A stretch of DNA of 64,000 nucleotides. Origin: RBG-13-51-18 sp963739395 (lineage in GTDB: Bacteria; Chloroflexota; Dehalococcoidia; Dehalococcoidales; RBG-16-60-22). The DNA lies in assembly GCA_963739395.1 (NCBI GenBank), contig CAVUAE010000001.1:1401722-1465721 (forward strand). Reading direction: 5' to 3'. The translations under genes were made by a program, and so were the position numbers. Position 1 is the first letter of the stretch, and each line of letters starts with the position of its first letter. This document shows, piece by piece, positions 16,876-24,679 of the stretch. The notes under the pieces are model-generated. The model made no database searches and was not told the DNA's origin. It saw nothing but the letters and a program-made list of their open reading frames with translations.

Positions 16876-17025
16876 TTATTTCCTCCTCTTCTCCACCGCA
16901 TCCCGGTATATCTTCGCCAAGCCCTTGCTGTGCTGCTTTATCTTCTGCTTCTTTTTACGCAGCTTTTCCTCGCGTTTATCCTGGCGGGTAGGCTCGCTAT
17001 CGTTTACGGGTAAACTGCTGTCCAT
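16876..17025 (-). CDS. 49-residue basic protein overlapping uvrB end
   Basis: An open frame starting MDSSLPVNDSEPTRQDKREE and continuing with a very lysine/arginine-rich helix (KLRKKKQKIKQHSKGLAKIY) ending EKRRK. It begins inside the last codons of uvrB in another frame and extends about 120 bases past the uvrB stop. The start has only a weak ribosome site (GAAGA). Coupled translation from uvrB is plausible. The function is unknown. Confidence 0.5.
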   Translation of the reverse strand: MDSSLPVNDSEPTRQDKREEKLRKKKQKIKQHSKGLAKIYRDAVEKRRK

Positions 17026-19006
17026 CTTCAATCACCATTTCCTTGCGCAGTTCAACGATTCTGTCTCTTATAAGCGCCGCCTTCTCAAACTCTAAGGCTT
17101 TAGCGGCTTGTTTCATCTCTGTCTCCAGGTCTCGCACCAGCCGCGCCATATCCTCGCGGGAGGCAGGCGTTCCGACAACGTACTCGCCTTTCTTTTCCGC
17201 CACCACCGCTATTTTCACGCGCTCCGTGATGTCCCTAATCGCCTTACGTATGCCCTGTGGCGTGATACCGTGCTCTTTATTAAAGTCCTCCTGTATCTTG
17301 CGCCGCCGCATTGTTTCGTCGATGGCTTCCCGCATGCTCTTTGTAATCTTGTCCGCGTACATAATCACGTGCCCGTCGATATGGCGCGCCGCCCGGCCCA
17401 TCGTCTGGATTAACGACCACCTCGACCTCAAGAAACCCTCTTTGTCCGCATCGAGGATGGCGACTAGACTCACCTCCGGCAGGTCGAGTCCCTCCCTCAA
17501 CAGGTTGATGCCGACCACGACGTCATACACGCCCAGGCGCAGGTCTCTTAAGATTTCCACCCTCTCCAGCGTGTCCACGTCCGAATGCAGGTAATGCGTC
17601 TTGATGCCAGCTTCGACGAGGTAATCCGCCAGCTCCTCCGCCATACGCTTGGTAAGCGTGGTCACGAGGCAGCGGTTACCTTTATCTACCCGACTCCTTA
17701 TTTGCTCCAGCAGGTCGTCGATTTGACCCTTGGTTGGTTTGATTTCAATGGTTGGCTCCAGCAGACCGGTGGGACGCACTAGCTGCTCTACCACCTGCTG
17801 ACTATGCGTATATTCGAACTCCGCCGGCGTCGCCGAAGTATAAATCACCTGGTTGACGCAAGCCTGAAACTCCTCGAAGTTAAGCGGGCGGTTATCCAGG
17901 GCGGAGGGGAGACGGAATCCGTAGTCCACTAGCGTTGTTTTTCTTGAGAGGTCGCCGCGGTACATGCTTCTTACCTGCGGTAGGGTCATGTGCGATTCGT
18001 CGATGAAAAGCAGGAAATCCTTGGGGAAATAGTCCAGCAATGTTGACGGCGAACTGCCCGGTGGCCGACCCGACAAATGCCTCGAGTAGTTCTCGATACC
18101 GGAGCAGTACCCAGCCTCAACCATCATTTCCAGGTCGTACTCGGTGCGGGCTTGGAGTCGCGCCGCCTCGACGATTTTGCCCTGCGCGTTCAGCTCTTTA
18201 AGCCGCTCCACCAGCTCCACGCGTATTGTCTCGATGGCTTTAGTCATCATCTCGCGGGAGGTGACGAAGTGCTTGGCGGGATAAATACTTACCTCGTCCA
18301 TCTCTTTTAAGATTTCTCCGGTCAGCGGGTCGAGGGACATGATTTTCTCGATGTCGTCGCCGAAGAATTCGATGCGCAGCGCTAGCTCCTCGTAAGCGGG
18401 CTGAATCTCAAGAGTATCGCCACGGATACGGAACTTGCCGCGGGATAAATCCATCTCGTTGCGACCGTACTGCATATCCACGAGCTGACGCAAAAGCTGC
18501 TGCCGACCATAATGCTGTCCCTTCTTAAGCGTGGCGACGAAGCCTTGATACTCGCCCGGTTCGCCGAGACCGTAGATGCAGGAGACCGACGCCACGATGA
18601 GAACGTCCCGCCGTGAAAGGAGGGCGTGGGTGGCGGCATGACGCAGCTTATCGATTTCCTCATTGATGTCGGAGTCCTTTTCGATATAGAGGTCTTTTTG
18701 CGGGATGTATGCCTCCGGCTGGTAGTAGTCGTAATAGCTTACGAAGTACTCCACAGCGTTTTCCGGGAAAAACTCTTTGAACTCGCTGGCAAGCTGCGCC
18801 GCGAGGGTTTTGTTATGGCAGATGACCAGCGTGGGACGCTGCACCTTCTCGATAACGTTCGCCATGGTGAAGGTCTTGCCGCTGCCGGTCACACCGAGGA
18901 GGGTTTGGTGCTTAAAGCCCTTGCCCAGCCCCTCCACCAGTTTATCCACCGCCTGGGGCTGGTCTCCGGTCATCTTGAAGTCGGATACAATCTTAAATTC
19001 TGGCAC
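16997..19006 (-). CDS. uvrB: UvrABC excinuclease subunit B
   Basis: A 669-residue damage-verifying helicase-like subunit of nucleotide excision repair. GVTGSGKTFTMANVI is Walker A, YYDYYQPEAYIPQKDLYIEKD is the beta-hairpin that probes DNA, DESHMTLPQ is the DEAD-like box, and GINLLREGLDLPEVSLVAILDADKEGFLRS and QTMGRAARH are motifs V and VI. The C-terminal UVR domain (LVRDLETEMKQAAKALEFEKAALIRDRIVELRKEM) binds UvrC. It starts with GTG right after a TATAAT box. Confidence 0.96.
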   Translation of the reverse strand: MPEFKIVSDFKMTGDQPQAVDKLVEGLGKGFKHQTLLGVTGSGKTFTMANVIEKVQRPTLVICHNKTLAAQLASEFKEFFPENAVEYFVSYYDYYQPEAYIPQKDLYIEKDSDINEEIDKLRHAATHALLSRRDVLIVASVSCIYGLGEPGEYQGFVATLKKGQHYGRQQLLRQLVDMQYGRNEMDLSRGKFRIRGDTLEIQPAYEELALRIEFFGDDIEKIMSLDPLTGEILKEMDEVSIYPAKHFVTSREMMTKAIETIRVELVERLKELNAQGKIVEAARLQARTEYDLEMMVEAGYCSGIENYSRHLSGRPPGSSPSTLLDYFPKDFLLFIDESHMTLPQVRSMYRGDLSRKTTLVDYGFRLPSALDNRPLNFEEFQACVNQVIYTSATPAEFEYTHSQQVVEQLVRPTGLLEPTIEIKPTKGQIDDLLEQIRSRVDKGNRCLVTTLTKRMAEELADYLVEAGIKTHYLHSDVDTLERVEILRDLRLGVYDVVVGINLLREGLDLPEVSLVAILDADKEGFLRSRWSLIQTMGRAARHIDGHVIMYADKITKSMREAIDETMRRRKIQEDFNKEHGITPQGIRKAIRDITERVKIAVVAEKKGEYVVGTPASREDMARLVRDLETEMKQAAKALEFEKAALIRDRIVELRKEMVIEDGQQFTRKR

Positions 19007-19012
19007 GACTAT

Positions 19013-19018
19013 ATTATA
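19013..19018 (-). promoter_or_regulatory. -10 box of a possibly leaderless uvrB transcript
   Basis: TATAAT ends only six bases before the uvrB GTG, so transcription would start at or within a base or two of the start codon. The -35 is weak and no ribosome site is visible, consistent with a leaderless message. Confidence 0.5.
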
Positions 19019-19047
19019 GCACAGGAGTTCTAAAGTAAGAAGTATAG

Positions 19048-19174
19048 GTCATTCTGAGGGAGCGACTTGCCAACTGCCCAAGGTTTCGGCTGGCGATAGC
19101 GACCGAAGAATCTCGTAATGGGGCGTCAATCACCTGCCTTCTCCTACGAGACCCTTCGCTTCGCTCAGGGTGAC
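19048..19174. repeat. Intergenic repeat, GTCATTCTGAG ... CTCAGGGTGACA
   Basis: Element between uvrB and the next gene, with end sequences GGTCATTCTGAGGGAGC and GCTTCGCTCAGGGTGACAGACC as inverted repeats and inner CGAAGAATCTC. It is related to the copy at 6271-6370. Confidence 0.7.
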
Positions 19175-19185
19175 AGACCAAAAAC

Positions 19186-19252
19186 GAGGGGCGGCGCCTT
19201 GCCAGGGTTACCTCATTTTTAATTTTAGGTCCTGGAGTTTGCGCCGTCCCTC
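19186..19252. repeat. Inverted repeat, possible terminator
   Basis: GAGGGGCGGCGC (19186-19197) pairs with GCGCCGTCCCTC (19241-19252) around about 43 bases. It lies just past the stop of the small membrane protein gene on the minus strand. Confidence 0.45.
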
Positions 19253-19280
19253 TACGCTAAGGAGACAGTTATTAAATTGA

Positions 19281-19526
19281 CTATTTCATACTATCGAGTT
19301 CGTGCCAGAGTTTAGCCGCTTCGAGGTCGTCTTTAGATGTCGCCAGCATGCGGTAAACATTGCGGAACTGCCAGTCGTTTTTTACCTTGCCATCTGCCAC
19401 TATCTTACGTGCCTGGATGACTGCCCAGCGAGTTTGCAGGGGCTTAAGGATGTGCACGCTGAAAGCGATTACTGCCCAGAGGCAAAACAGCACGAAGATA
19501 GCAAAGAGCAGATAAGTTGACGACAT
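19281..19526 (-). CDS. Small membrane-anchored protein of unknown function
   Basis: An 81-residue protein: one N-terminal membrane helix (about residues 5-27, LLFAIFVLFCLWAVIAFSVHIL) and a soluble tail with two amphipathic helices (KNDWQFRNVYRMLATSKDDLEAAKLWHELDSMK). N-out or N-in orientation cannot be told. No family recognised. Confidence 0.65.
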   Translation of the reverse strand: MSSTYLLFAIFVLFCLWAVIAFSVHILKPLQTRWAVIQARKIVADGKVKNDWQFRNVYRMLATSKDDLEAAKLWHELDSMK

Positions 19527-19926
19527 CTAATCCCCCGATGCGAGTATATTCTAATTAAAGTATATCGGCGGGGGGTTAAGGGGACAATGGGGTTAACACG
19601 TATTTTAGTAAGGGTTACTTTCTATGCCAAACTATATCAAGATGTGTCATGGTGTTGCGGTGTAACGGACTGAAATTAATAAGATGTTTGTATTTATATA
19701 AATTTTATAAGAAAAGTCATATATTATTCAAAATCCTCCTTAGTCCCCCTTTTTCAAAGGGGGACAAACGTGAGGTTTGAGATGATGATTGAAAAAGTAA
19801 AATGACATCGTCTCCCTTTCGTAAAGGGAGATGGAGAAGGATTTTATCACCCCCGCCCCTTTACCCCCCAAAGAGCAGGAGGTAGAGGGAAGGTTGCTTT
19901 ATGTTTATTATGAAGGAACATAGAAA
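19527..19926. other. Gene-free stretch holding a small inverted-repeat element
   Basis: About 400 bases without a convincing gene. Positions 19730-19845 form a MITE-like unit: AAAATCCT at the left, AGGATTTT at the right, and two inner hairpins (CCCCCTTTTTCAAAGGGGG and CTCCCTTTCGTAAAGGGAG). It lies just downstream of the TIR gene. Confidence 0.55.
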
Positions 19927-20694
19927 TCAAGTTTGTTTAGATTTCAATGATTTTACCTTTTGTATAGTCATATAAGCAAGCTTATGAACACCAATTTTTC
20001 TTATATCTAAATAACCAATAGTTGCAGGAATACCTGGTATTTCTGTGTCATCTAATTTAACTGGAAGAATATATTCTCTATTTTCTTGAATCGCACGTGC
20101 TTGAGCTGATTTACGTTCATGATTTGTCCACACTTTTTGGGCATAATATTTTGAGATAAAAATCACACAAAATAACGCCTTTTTTCTATATACATCATCA
20201 AGTTTTTCATAGAGGTCTTTTCCCCACGAATCAACCTGTTCATACTCATCATAAAAAACTGATATTCTTCTTGGAGAAAGTGTATCTACATATTGCTTAA
20301 CAATATCTCTATCTTCGCCAGCAAATGATACGGCGATATCATACTCATACTTAGGAAGTCTTGGTGTTTGAGGAAAAGAAGCTTCATTTATATGTGTCTC
20401 TGTTGTATTAATGATTGGTTTTTTTAAAAGACCAGTTCCCTTACAAGCAGGGCAAACATCGTCAATATTCATTGTATCTAAATGAGTGGTACCTTTACCT
20501 TGACAATATTTACATTTGATTAGCCCGGCTGACATTTTCTCAATATAAAATTTCCCAGCTCCTTTACAGGCAGGACATACATCTCCAGCTTCACCCTTTA
20601 GTACTTTAAGTACATTAAGTCCGGGAAAATGCCCAGTACCTTTACAAACTTTGCATTTATACATTTTATATGGTTTATATGGTTTAGGTGACAT
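19927..20694 (-). CDS. DnaJ-type zinc-finger plus TIR domain protein
   Basis: A 255-residue two-part protein. Residues 14-95 contain four CxxCxGxG motifs (CKVCKGTG, CPACKGAG, CKYCQGKG, CPACKGTG), the exact pattern of the DnaJ cysteine-rich zinc domain, but there is no J domain or substrate-binding part. Residues 115-250 form a TIR domain: YDIAVSFAGEDRDIV, ISVFYDEYEQVDSWG, CVIFISKYYAQKVWTNHERKSA (with the expected catalytic glutamate) and ILPVKLDDTEIPGIP. Such TIR domains cleave NAD+ or signal in immunity. ATG at 20694 has GGAG eight bases upstream and overlaps the end of the PPC gene region. AT-rich against GC-richer neighbours. Confidence 0.82.
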   Translation of the reverse strand: MSPKPYKPYKMYKCKVCKGTGHFPGLNVLKVLKGEAGDVCPACKGAGKFYIEKMSAGLIKCKYCQGKGTTHLDTMNIDDVCPACKGTGLLKKPIINTTETHINEASFPQTPRLPKYEYDIAVSFAGEDRDIVKQYVDTLSPRRISVFYDEYEQVDSWGKDLYEKLDDVYRKKALFCVIFISKYYAQKVWTNHERKSAQARAIQENREYILPVKLDDTEIPGIPATIGYLDIRKIGVHKLAYMTIQKVKSLKSKQT

Positions 20695-20696
20695 AT

Positions 20697-21137
20697 TCAC
20701 ATCTCCATCAAACTAAACCCGCTCTTTTTATCCGGCAGGCGCTTAACACTAGCCCCCAGTATCTCGTAAATAAGCGCCTCCCCCACCAGCCAGGTCTTAA
20801 CGCCCGGGCGCAGACAGCCGGTCAAAGTCTTGCCCCCTCGCCCCAGAGAAGCATGGATATGCAAAACGGGCTTGCCGTCTTTATCCGGCGCGATAATGCC
20901 TAAACCCTCAACCTCATGCGCGCCGTCCACAGGGAGGAGGACGGGTTCAGGAGGCATTTCATCTGACTTACGCGGTCCCACGACCACCTGACCTCCCCCA
21001 ATTCCCCCGATTAAGATGACATGCCCCACCTTTATCGCATTTTTGGCGGCAAATTTCTCGATACAAGCCGGCACGATATCGCCGTCCTCAAGTCTTAAGA
21101 CAAATACCCGCCCGATTTTACCTTCCGATGATTTCAT
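20697..21137 (-). CDS. PPC (DUF296) domain protein
   Basis: A 146-residue protein made of one PPC domain: GRVFVLRLEDGDIVPACIEKFA, VGHVILIGGIGGGQVVVG and the metal-site motif HIHASLGRGGKTLTGCL. Bacterial PPC proteins form trimers. Their role is unclear, although in plants the domain accompanies AT-hooks. It is directly upstream of and possibly co-transcribed with the TIR gene, but its base composition matches the chromosome. Confidence 0.88.
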   Translation of the reverse strand: MKSSEGKIGRVFVLRLEDGDIVPACIEKFAAKNAIKVGHVILIGGIGGGQVVVGPRKSDEMPPEPVLLPVDGAHEVEGLGIIAPDKDGKPVLHIHASLGRGGKTLTGCLRPGVKTWLVGEALIYEILGASVKRLPDKKSGFSLMEM

Positions 21138-21157
21138 GAGACTCCTTATTACGTTTT

Positions 21158-21252
21158 GTCATTCCAGCGAAAGCTGGAATCCAGGCGTGGCAAAGGGGGT
21201 ATGGATTCTGGCCTTCGGGCTGAACTCTGGCTGAAGCCTACGCCAGAATGAC
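21158..21252. repeat. Intergenic repeat, GTCATTCC...CAGAATGAC family
   Basis: GTCATTCCAGCGAAAGCTGGAATCCAGG at the left, GATTCTGGCC in the middle, CGCCAGAATGAC at the right. Same arrangement as 9761-9934. Confidence 0.75.
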
Positions 21253-21265
21253 AGGGTAACGAAGG

Positions 21266-21850
21266 TTACTTACTTCCCAGGAACTGTAAAGCCAGCTTCA
21301 CCTTTTCTTCCAGCTTAAGCTTCGCGTCGGTGGGTAAAGACGCTACGGCTTTTACTGCCTCGCCGGCGGAGTAGCCTAGAGTCGTTAGCGCCGCCAGCAC
21401 GTCTGCGTTTTCCTGCGTCACCTGTGTGGCTGGCGAGATGACCCACCCCGCGCCGATTTTCTCCTTAAGCTCCAGGATAATGCGGCTCGCCACTTTCTTG
21501 CCGATGCCGGGTATCATGTCCAGCATGTCGGCGCTGCCGGTGGCGATAGCCATCGTTATCTGCTCGGGGGTAAGGGCGGAGAGCATTGCTAAAGATAGCT
21601 TAGGACCTAATCCTGTCACGCCCAGCAGCGTCTCAAAAAGCCAGAGTTCCTCGCTGGTAGGGAAGCCGTAAAGCGCGATGTTGTCCTCGCGTACGTGCAT
21701 ATGTGTATAGACTTTCACCATATCGCCCGTCTTGCCGATAGTGGCTAAGGCGGAGGTGGGCATAAAGACCTTAAACCCCACACCCCCCACGTTGATAATC
21801 GCCGCGTCGCTGGTTAAATTCTCTAGTTTGCCGTCCAAACTGGCTATCAT
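21266..21850 (-). CDS. ruvA: Holliday junction helicase subunit RuvA
   Basis: A 194-residue RuvA: N-terminal OB domain (MIASLDGKLENLTSDAAIINVGGVGFKVFMPTSAL), helix-hairpin-helix region (FETLLGVTGLGPKLSLAMLS and IPGIGKKVASRIILELKEKI), and C-terminal RuvB-binding domain (DVLAALTTLGYSAGEAVKAV). It targets RuvB to four-way junctions. RuvC lies immediately upstream; ruvB is not in the window. Confidence 0.95.
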   Translation of the reverse strand: MIASLDGKLENLTSDAAIINVGGVGFKVFMPTSALATIGKTGDMVKVYTHMHVREDNIALYGFPTSEELWLFETLLGVTGLGPKLSLAMLSALTPEQITMAIATGSADMLDMIPGIGKKVASRIILELKEKIGAGWVISPATQVTQENADVLAALTTLGYSAGEAVKAVASLPTDAKLKLEEKVKLALQFLGSK

Positions 21851-21856
21851 TATCGC

Positions 21857-21890
21857 TCTCCCTTCAGGGTGAACCTTCAGGATGAACCCT
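21857..21890. repeat. CCCTTCAGGGTGAACC-type repeat
   Basis: Two near copies of CTTCAGGRTGAACC in tandem across the ruvC-ruvA junction; it encodes part of the end of RuvC. The same motif appears at 38948-38994 in the mobile region. Confidence 0.55.
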
Positions 21891-22380
21891 GTTTCGTCAG
21901 TAGGTTATTTATGTGTATTTCCTGCGCGTGGCAGATAGCTACCGCTAAAGCATCCGCGGCGTCATTGGGCTGGGGTACTTCCGTTAGATTGAGCTGAAGA
22001 CGCACCATTTCCTGGATTTGCTCTTTGCTGCTGGCGCCGTAGTTGGCGACCCGCTGCTTGACCTGGGCGGGGGTGTATTCGAAGGTGGGGATGCCTTTAC
22101 TGGCGGCGGCGAGTAAGGCGATTGCCTGCGCGCGACCGATAGCCAGCGCCGTTCTCACGTTCTTGGCGACGAATGGCTGTTCCACGGCGACGACATCAGG
22201 CTTATGAAATTGGACAACTTTGAGGAGTTCGATATAAAGGCGATTAAGTCTTTCGCCCATGGGGGATTTTTCAGAGACGGTTATGGCACCGAAATCGACC
22301 AGGGTAAGTTCAGCATCCTCGCACTCTATAATACCGTAGCCCATCACCACCGTGCCTGGGTCGATTCCTAAAATTTTCAT
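21877..22380 (-). CDS. ruvC: Crossover junction endodeoxyribonuclease RuvC
   Basis: A 167-residue Holliday junction resolvase. The catalytic acidic residues are in MKILGIDPGT (D7), VAVEQPF and the C-terminal NDAADALAVAICHA. Together with ruvA it forms part of the resolvasome operon, downstream of yebC. Confidence 0.94.
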   Translation of the reverse strand: MKILGIDPGTVVMGYGIIECEDAELTLVDFGAITVSEKSPMGERLNRLYIELLKVVQFHKPDVVAVEQPFVAKNVRTALAIGRAQAIALLAAASKGIPTFEYTPAQVKQRVANYGASSKEQIQEMVRLQLNLTEVPQPNDAADALAVAICHAQEIHINNLLTKQGSS

Positions 22381-22394
22381 TTCATGTTCTTAAA

Positions 22395-23150
22395 TTATGA
22401 GGCGGACTGTATGGTAGATAGGAGCGAATCGGGGATATCGGCGTTGCTGTAAACGTTTTGCACGTCGTCGATTTCCTCCAGCTTCTCTAATAACTTCATC
22501 GTCTGCGTAGCGCCCTTTTCATCGAGGGTGACTAGGGTTTCCGGCACCATTTGAAGTTCGCTGGACTCAACCTTCAGTTTTGCCGCTTCCAGCGCCGCCC
22601 GTACTTTTTCCAGAGTGTCTGGTCTGGTATAAACCTCCATAACCCCGCCTTCGACATTCACATCCTCCGCGCCGGCATCGATGGCGGCTAACTCCATGTC
22701 ATCGGCATTGGCTTTTTCAGCGTTGACGGTGATAACGCCGCGGGACTTGAACATCCAGGAGACACAGCCGTTTTCGCCTAACGCGCCGCCGTGCTTGGTA
22801 AAGGAACTTCGTACTTCTTGGACAGTACGGTTGTGGTTATCGGTGAGGGCGCTGACTAAAATGGCTACGCCAGAGGGACCATAACCTTCCAGGGTCATCT
22901 CGGTAAGACTGCCGCCTTCAATATTACCGGTGCCTTTCATAATAGCCCGGTCGATGTTTTCCATGGGCATATTACTGTCGCGAGCTTTCTGGATGGCGAG
23001 ACGCAGGCGGAAATTGGTGGCAGGGTCGCCGCCGCCTTCTTTAGCCGCGATGATGATTTCTCGTGTGAGTTTGGTAAAGAGGTTGCCTCTTTTGACGTCG
23101 TCAACACCTTTTTGGTGCTTTATTTTTGACCATTTAGAATGACCAGACAT
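22395..23150 (-). CDS. yebC: YebC/PmpR family protein
   Basis: A 251-residue protein starting MSGHSKWSKIKHQKGVDDVKRGNLFTKL, with GGDPATNFRLRLAIQKARDSNMP and VEVYTRP-like segments of TACO1/YebC. The family acts as transcription factor or, as recently shown, helps ribosomes through difficult sequences. AAGGAGG before the ATG at 23150 fixes the start; the frame is open 28 codons further. It heads the yebC-ruvC-ruvA operon, a common arrangement. Confidence 0.94.
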   Translation of the reverse strand: MSGHSKWSKIKHQKGVDDVKRGNLFTKLTREIIIAAKEGGGDPATNFRLRLAIQKARDSNMPMENIDRAIMKGTGNIEGGSLTEMTLEGYGPSGVAILVSALTDNHNRTVQEVRSSFTKHGGALGENGCVSWMFKSRGVITVNAEKANADDMELAAIDAGAEDVNVEGGVMEVYTRPDTLEKVRAALEAAKLKVESSELQMVPETLVTLDEKGATQTMKLLEKLEEIDDVQNVYSNADIPDSLLSTIQSAS

Positions 23151-23230
23151 AGTTTTGTTCCTCCTTGATTCCTCGAGTCCCCCAAGTGATAATTCTAGCA
23201 TAAAAAGGCAAGCGGTCAAAGAGGCAAGGG

Positions 23231-23839
23231 TCAAATGAGTTTTTGTTTCAAGGCTTCTCTTAGTTGCTGGACATGCTTTTGGAATGCCGGTGATATTAAT
23301 ATGTCGGTGGACATGATGACGGCATCCTCGCGGTTATCCAGATAGTAGCCGCGGCGTAAGCCCATCTGCACAAAGCCGTATTTACCATAGAGATGCTGTG
23401 CCACAATATTCGAAACTCTTACTTCCAGCGTCATAAAACTAGCTTTAAGTTCGGTAGCAAGGTCGATGGTGGCTAAAAGCAGCAGCTCACCGATGCCTTT
23501 GCCCCGATACGCCTGGCGTACCGCGAGATTGGTCACGTGGGCTTCACCAGCCATTAGCCAGATGCCGGAAAAACCCACGACATAGTGATGAGGGATTAGT
23601 AAAGGAAGGCGTTTTTGTCGCGGCAGCAGCCGGGAAAAGAACCTTAGTTTATTTCTTGGTGCAACCAATGGAGTATCGGTTGTTTTCGTGTCGTCATAAG
23701 CGACGAGGTAAAAAGCTATTTTATTTTGCAGTTCCTGCCGGTAATTGGCGGGCGGCCATTGGGAAGGGAAAGCTTCATGGTCGATTTCGTTTATCTGGTC
23801 GATATCTTCTTTAGTCATGGGGCGTATAGAATAGGTCAC
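23231..23839 (-). CDS. rimI: GNAT acetyltransferase, RimI-like
   Basis: A 202-residue GNAT protein. IRPMTKEDIDQINEIDHEAFPSQWP is the RimI N-terminus, AHVTNLAVRQAYRGKGIGELLLLATI is the acetyl-CoA binding motif, and LEVRVSNIVAQHLYGKYGFVQMGLRRGYY is the RimI-type core. RimI acetylates ribosomal protein S18 and others. It carries an internal insertion (about residues 52-80) with TTDTPLVAPRNKLRFFSRL. Overlap with the yebC operon is likely (about 80 bases between). Confidence 0.88.
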   Translation of the reverse strand: MTYSIRPMTKEDIDQINEIDHEAFPSQWPPANYRQELQNKIAFYLVAYDDTKTTDTPLVAPRNKLRFFSRLLPRQKRLPLLIPHHYVVGFSGIWLMAGEAHVTNLAVRQAYRGKGIGELLLLATIDLATELKASFMTLEVRVSNIVAQHLYGKYGFVQMGLRRGYYLDNREDAVIMSTDILISPAFQKHVQQLREALKQKLI

Positions 23840-23922
23840 TACTGTATCTCCAGTTTAAAAGACTTATTTGTTGTGCCATTGTAGCATATTTTTAATAAGA
23901 CGCAAACACAATTTATTATTGG

Positions 23923-23952
23923 TTGCCAATGGTTTCTGGCTATGTCTATAAT
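23923..23952 (+). promoter_or_regulatory. Promoter of nfi, possibly leaderless
   Basis: TTGCCA (23923-23928), 18-base spacer, TATAAT (23947-23952). Only five bases separate the -10 from the ATG, so the transcript would start at the start codon; no ribosome site is present. Confidence 0.6.
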
Positions 23953-23957
23953 CAAGT

Positions 23958-24644
23958 ATGGAAATTCTTCACCGCCACAGCTGGCAGGTCACTCCCAAGC
24001 AAGCAATAGCAATTCAAACCCAGCTGGCTAGCGAGGTTTCCAGAATTAGTGACGGAAAAACCCCGCGTTTTATCGCCGGCGTTGATATTTCACTGAATAG
24101 ATTTAACAAAATGGGCGCTGGAGCGGTGGTCGTATTAAGCTATCCCGACTTGGAAATTGCGGAAATACAGGTGGTGACCAGCCGTGTTGATTTTCCTTAT
24201 GTGCCGGGACTGTTATCATTCCGGGAAGCTCCGTTACTATTGGCGGCTTTTGAAAAACTAACACTTGTGCCCGATATCATTATGGTAGATGGACAGGGCG
24301 TCGCTCATCCACGTCGTTGCGGCATTGCTTCGCATCTGGGACTTTTGCTGAGCATACCGACCATCGGTTGCGCTAAATCACGTTTATGCGGTGAACATGA
24401 AGTGCCAAGTGCTGAAGTCGGAAGTTATGCAGAACTTAAGGATAACGGTGAAGTTATCGGTGCGGTACTACGTACCAAGTCTGGTGTAAAACCGCTTTAT
24501 ATATCCATCGGTCACAAGATTGATTTGTTCGCAGCAATTAAGTGGGTATTGGCGTGCTGTCGGGGTTATCGTTTACCTGAACCTACGCGATTGGCCCACC
24601 AGGCGGCAGGAGCCAGTTTAAAGACAAAACTGGCTTTACGATAA
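23958..24644 (+). CDS. nfi: Endonuclease V
   Basis: A 228-residue repair nuclease that nicks near deoxyinosine. Catalytic aspartate in FIAGVDIS (D43), the lesion-wedge motif YVPGLLSFREAP, and MVDGQGVAHPRRCGIASHLGLL with the second aspartate are intact. Transcribed divergently from rimI. Confidence 0.95.
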   Translation: MEILHRHSWQVTPKQAIAIQTQLASEVSRISDGKTPRFIAGVDISLNRFNKMGAGAVVVLSYPDLEIAEIQVVTSRVDFPYVPGLLSFREAPLLLAAFEKLTLVPDIIMVDGQGVAHPRRCGIASHLGLLLSIPTIGCAKSRLCGEHEVPSAEVGSYAELKDNGEVIGAVLRTKSGVKPLYISIGHKIDLFAAIKWVLACCRGYRLPEPTRLAHQAAGASLKTKLALR

Positions 24645-24679
24645 CGGGAATGAGATAATAGTTTTAGAGAAGAGGGAAT

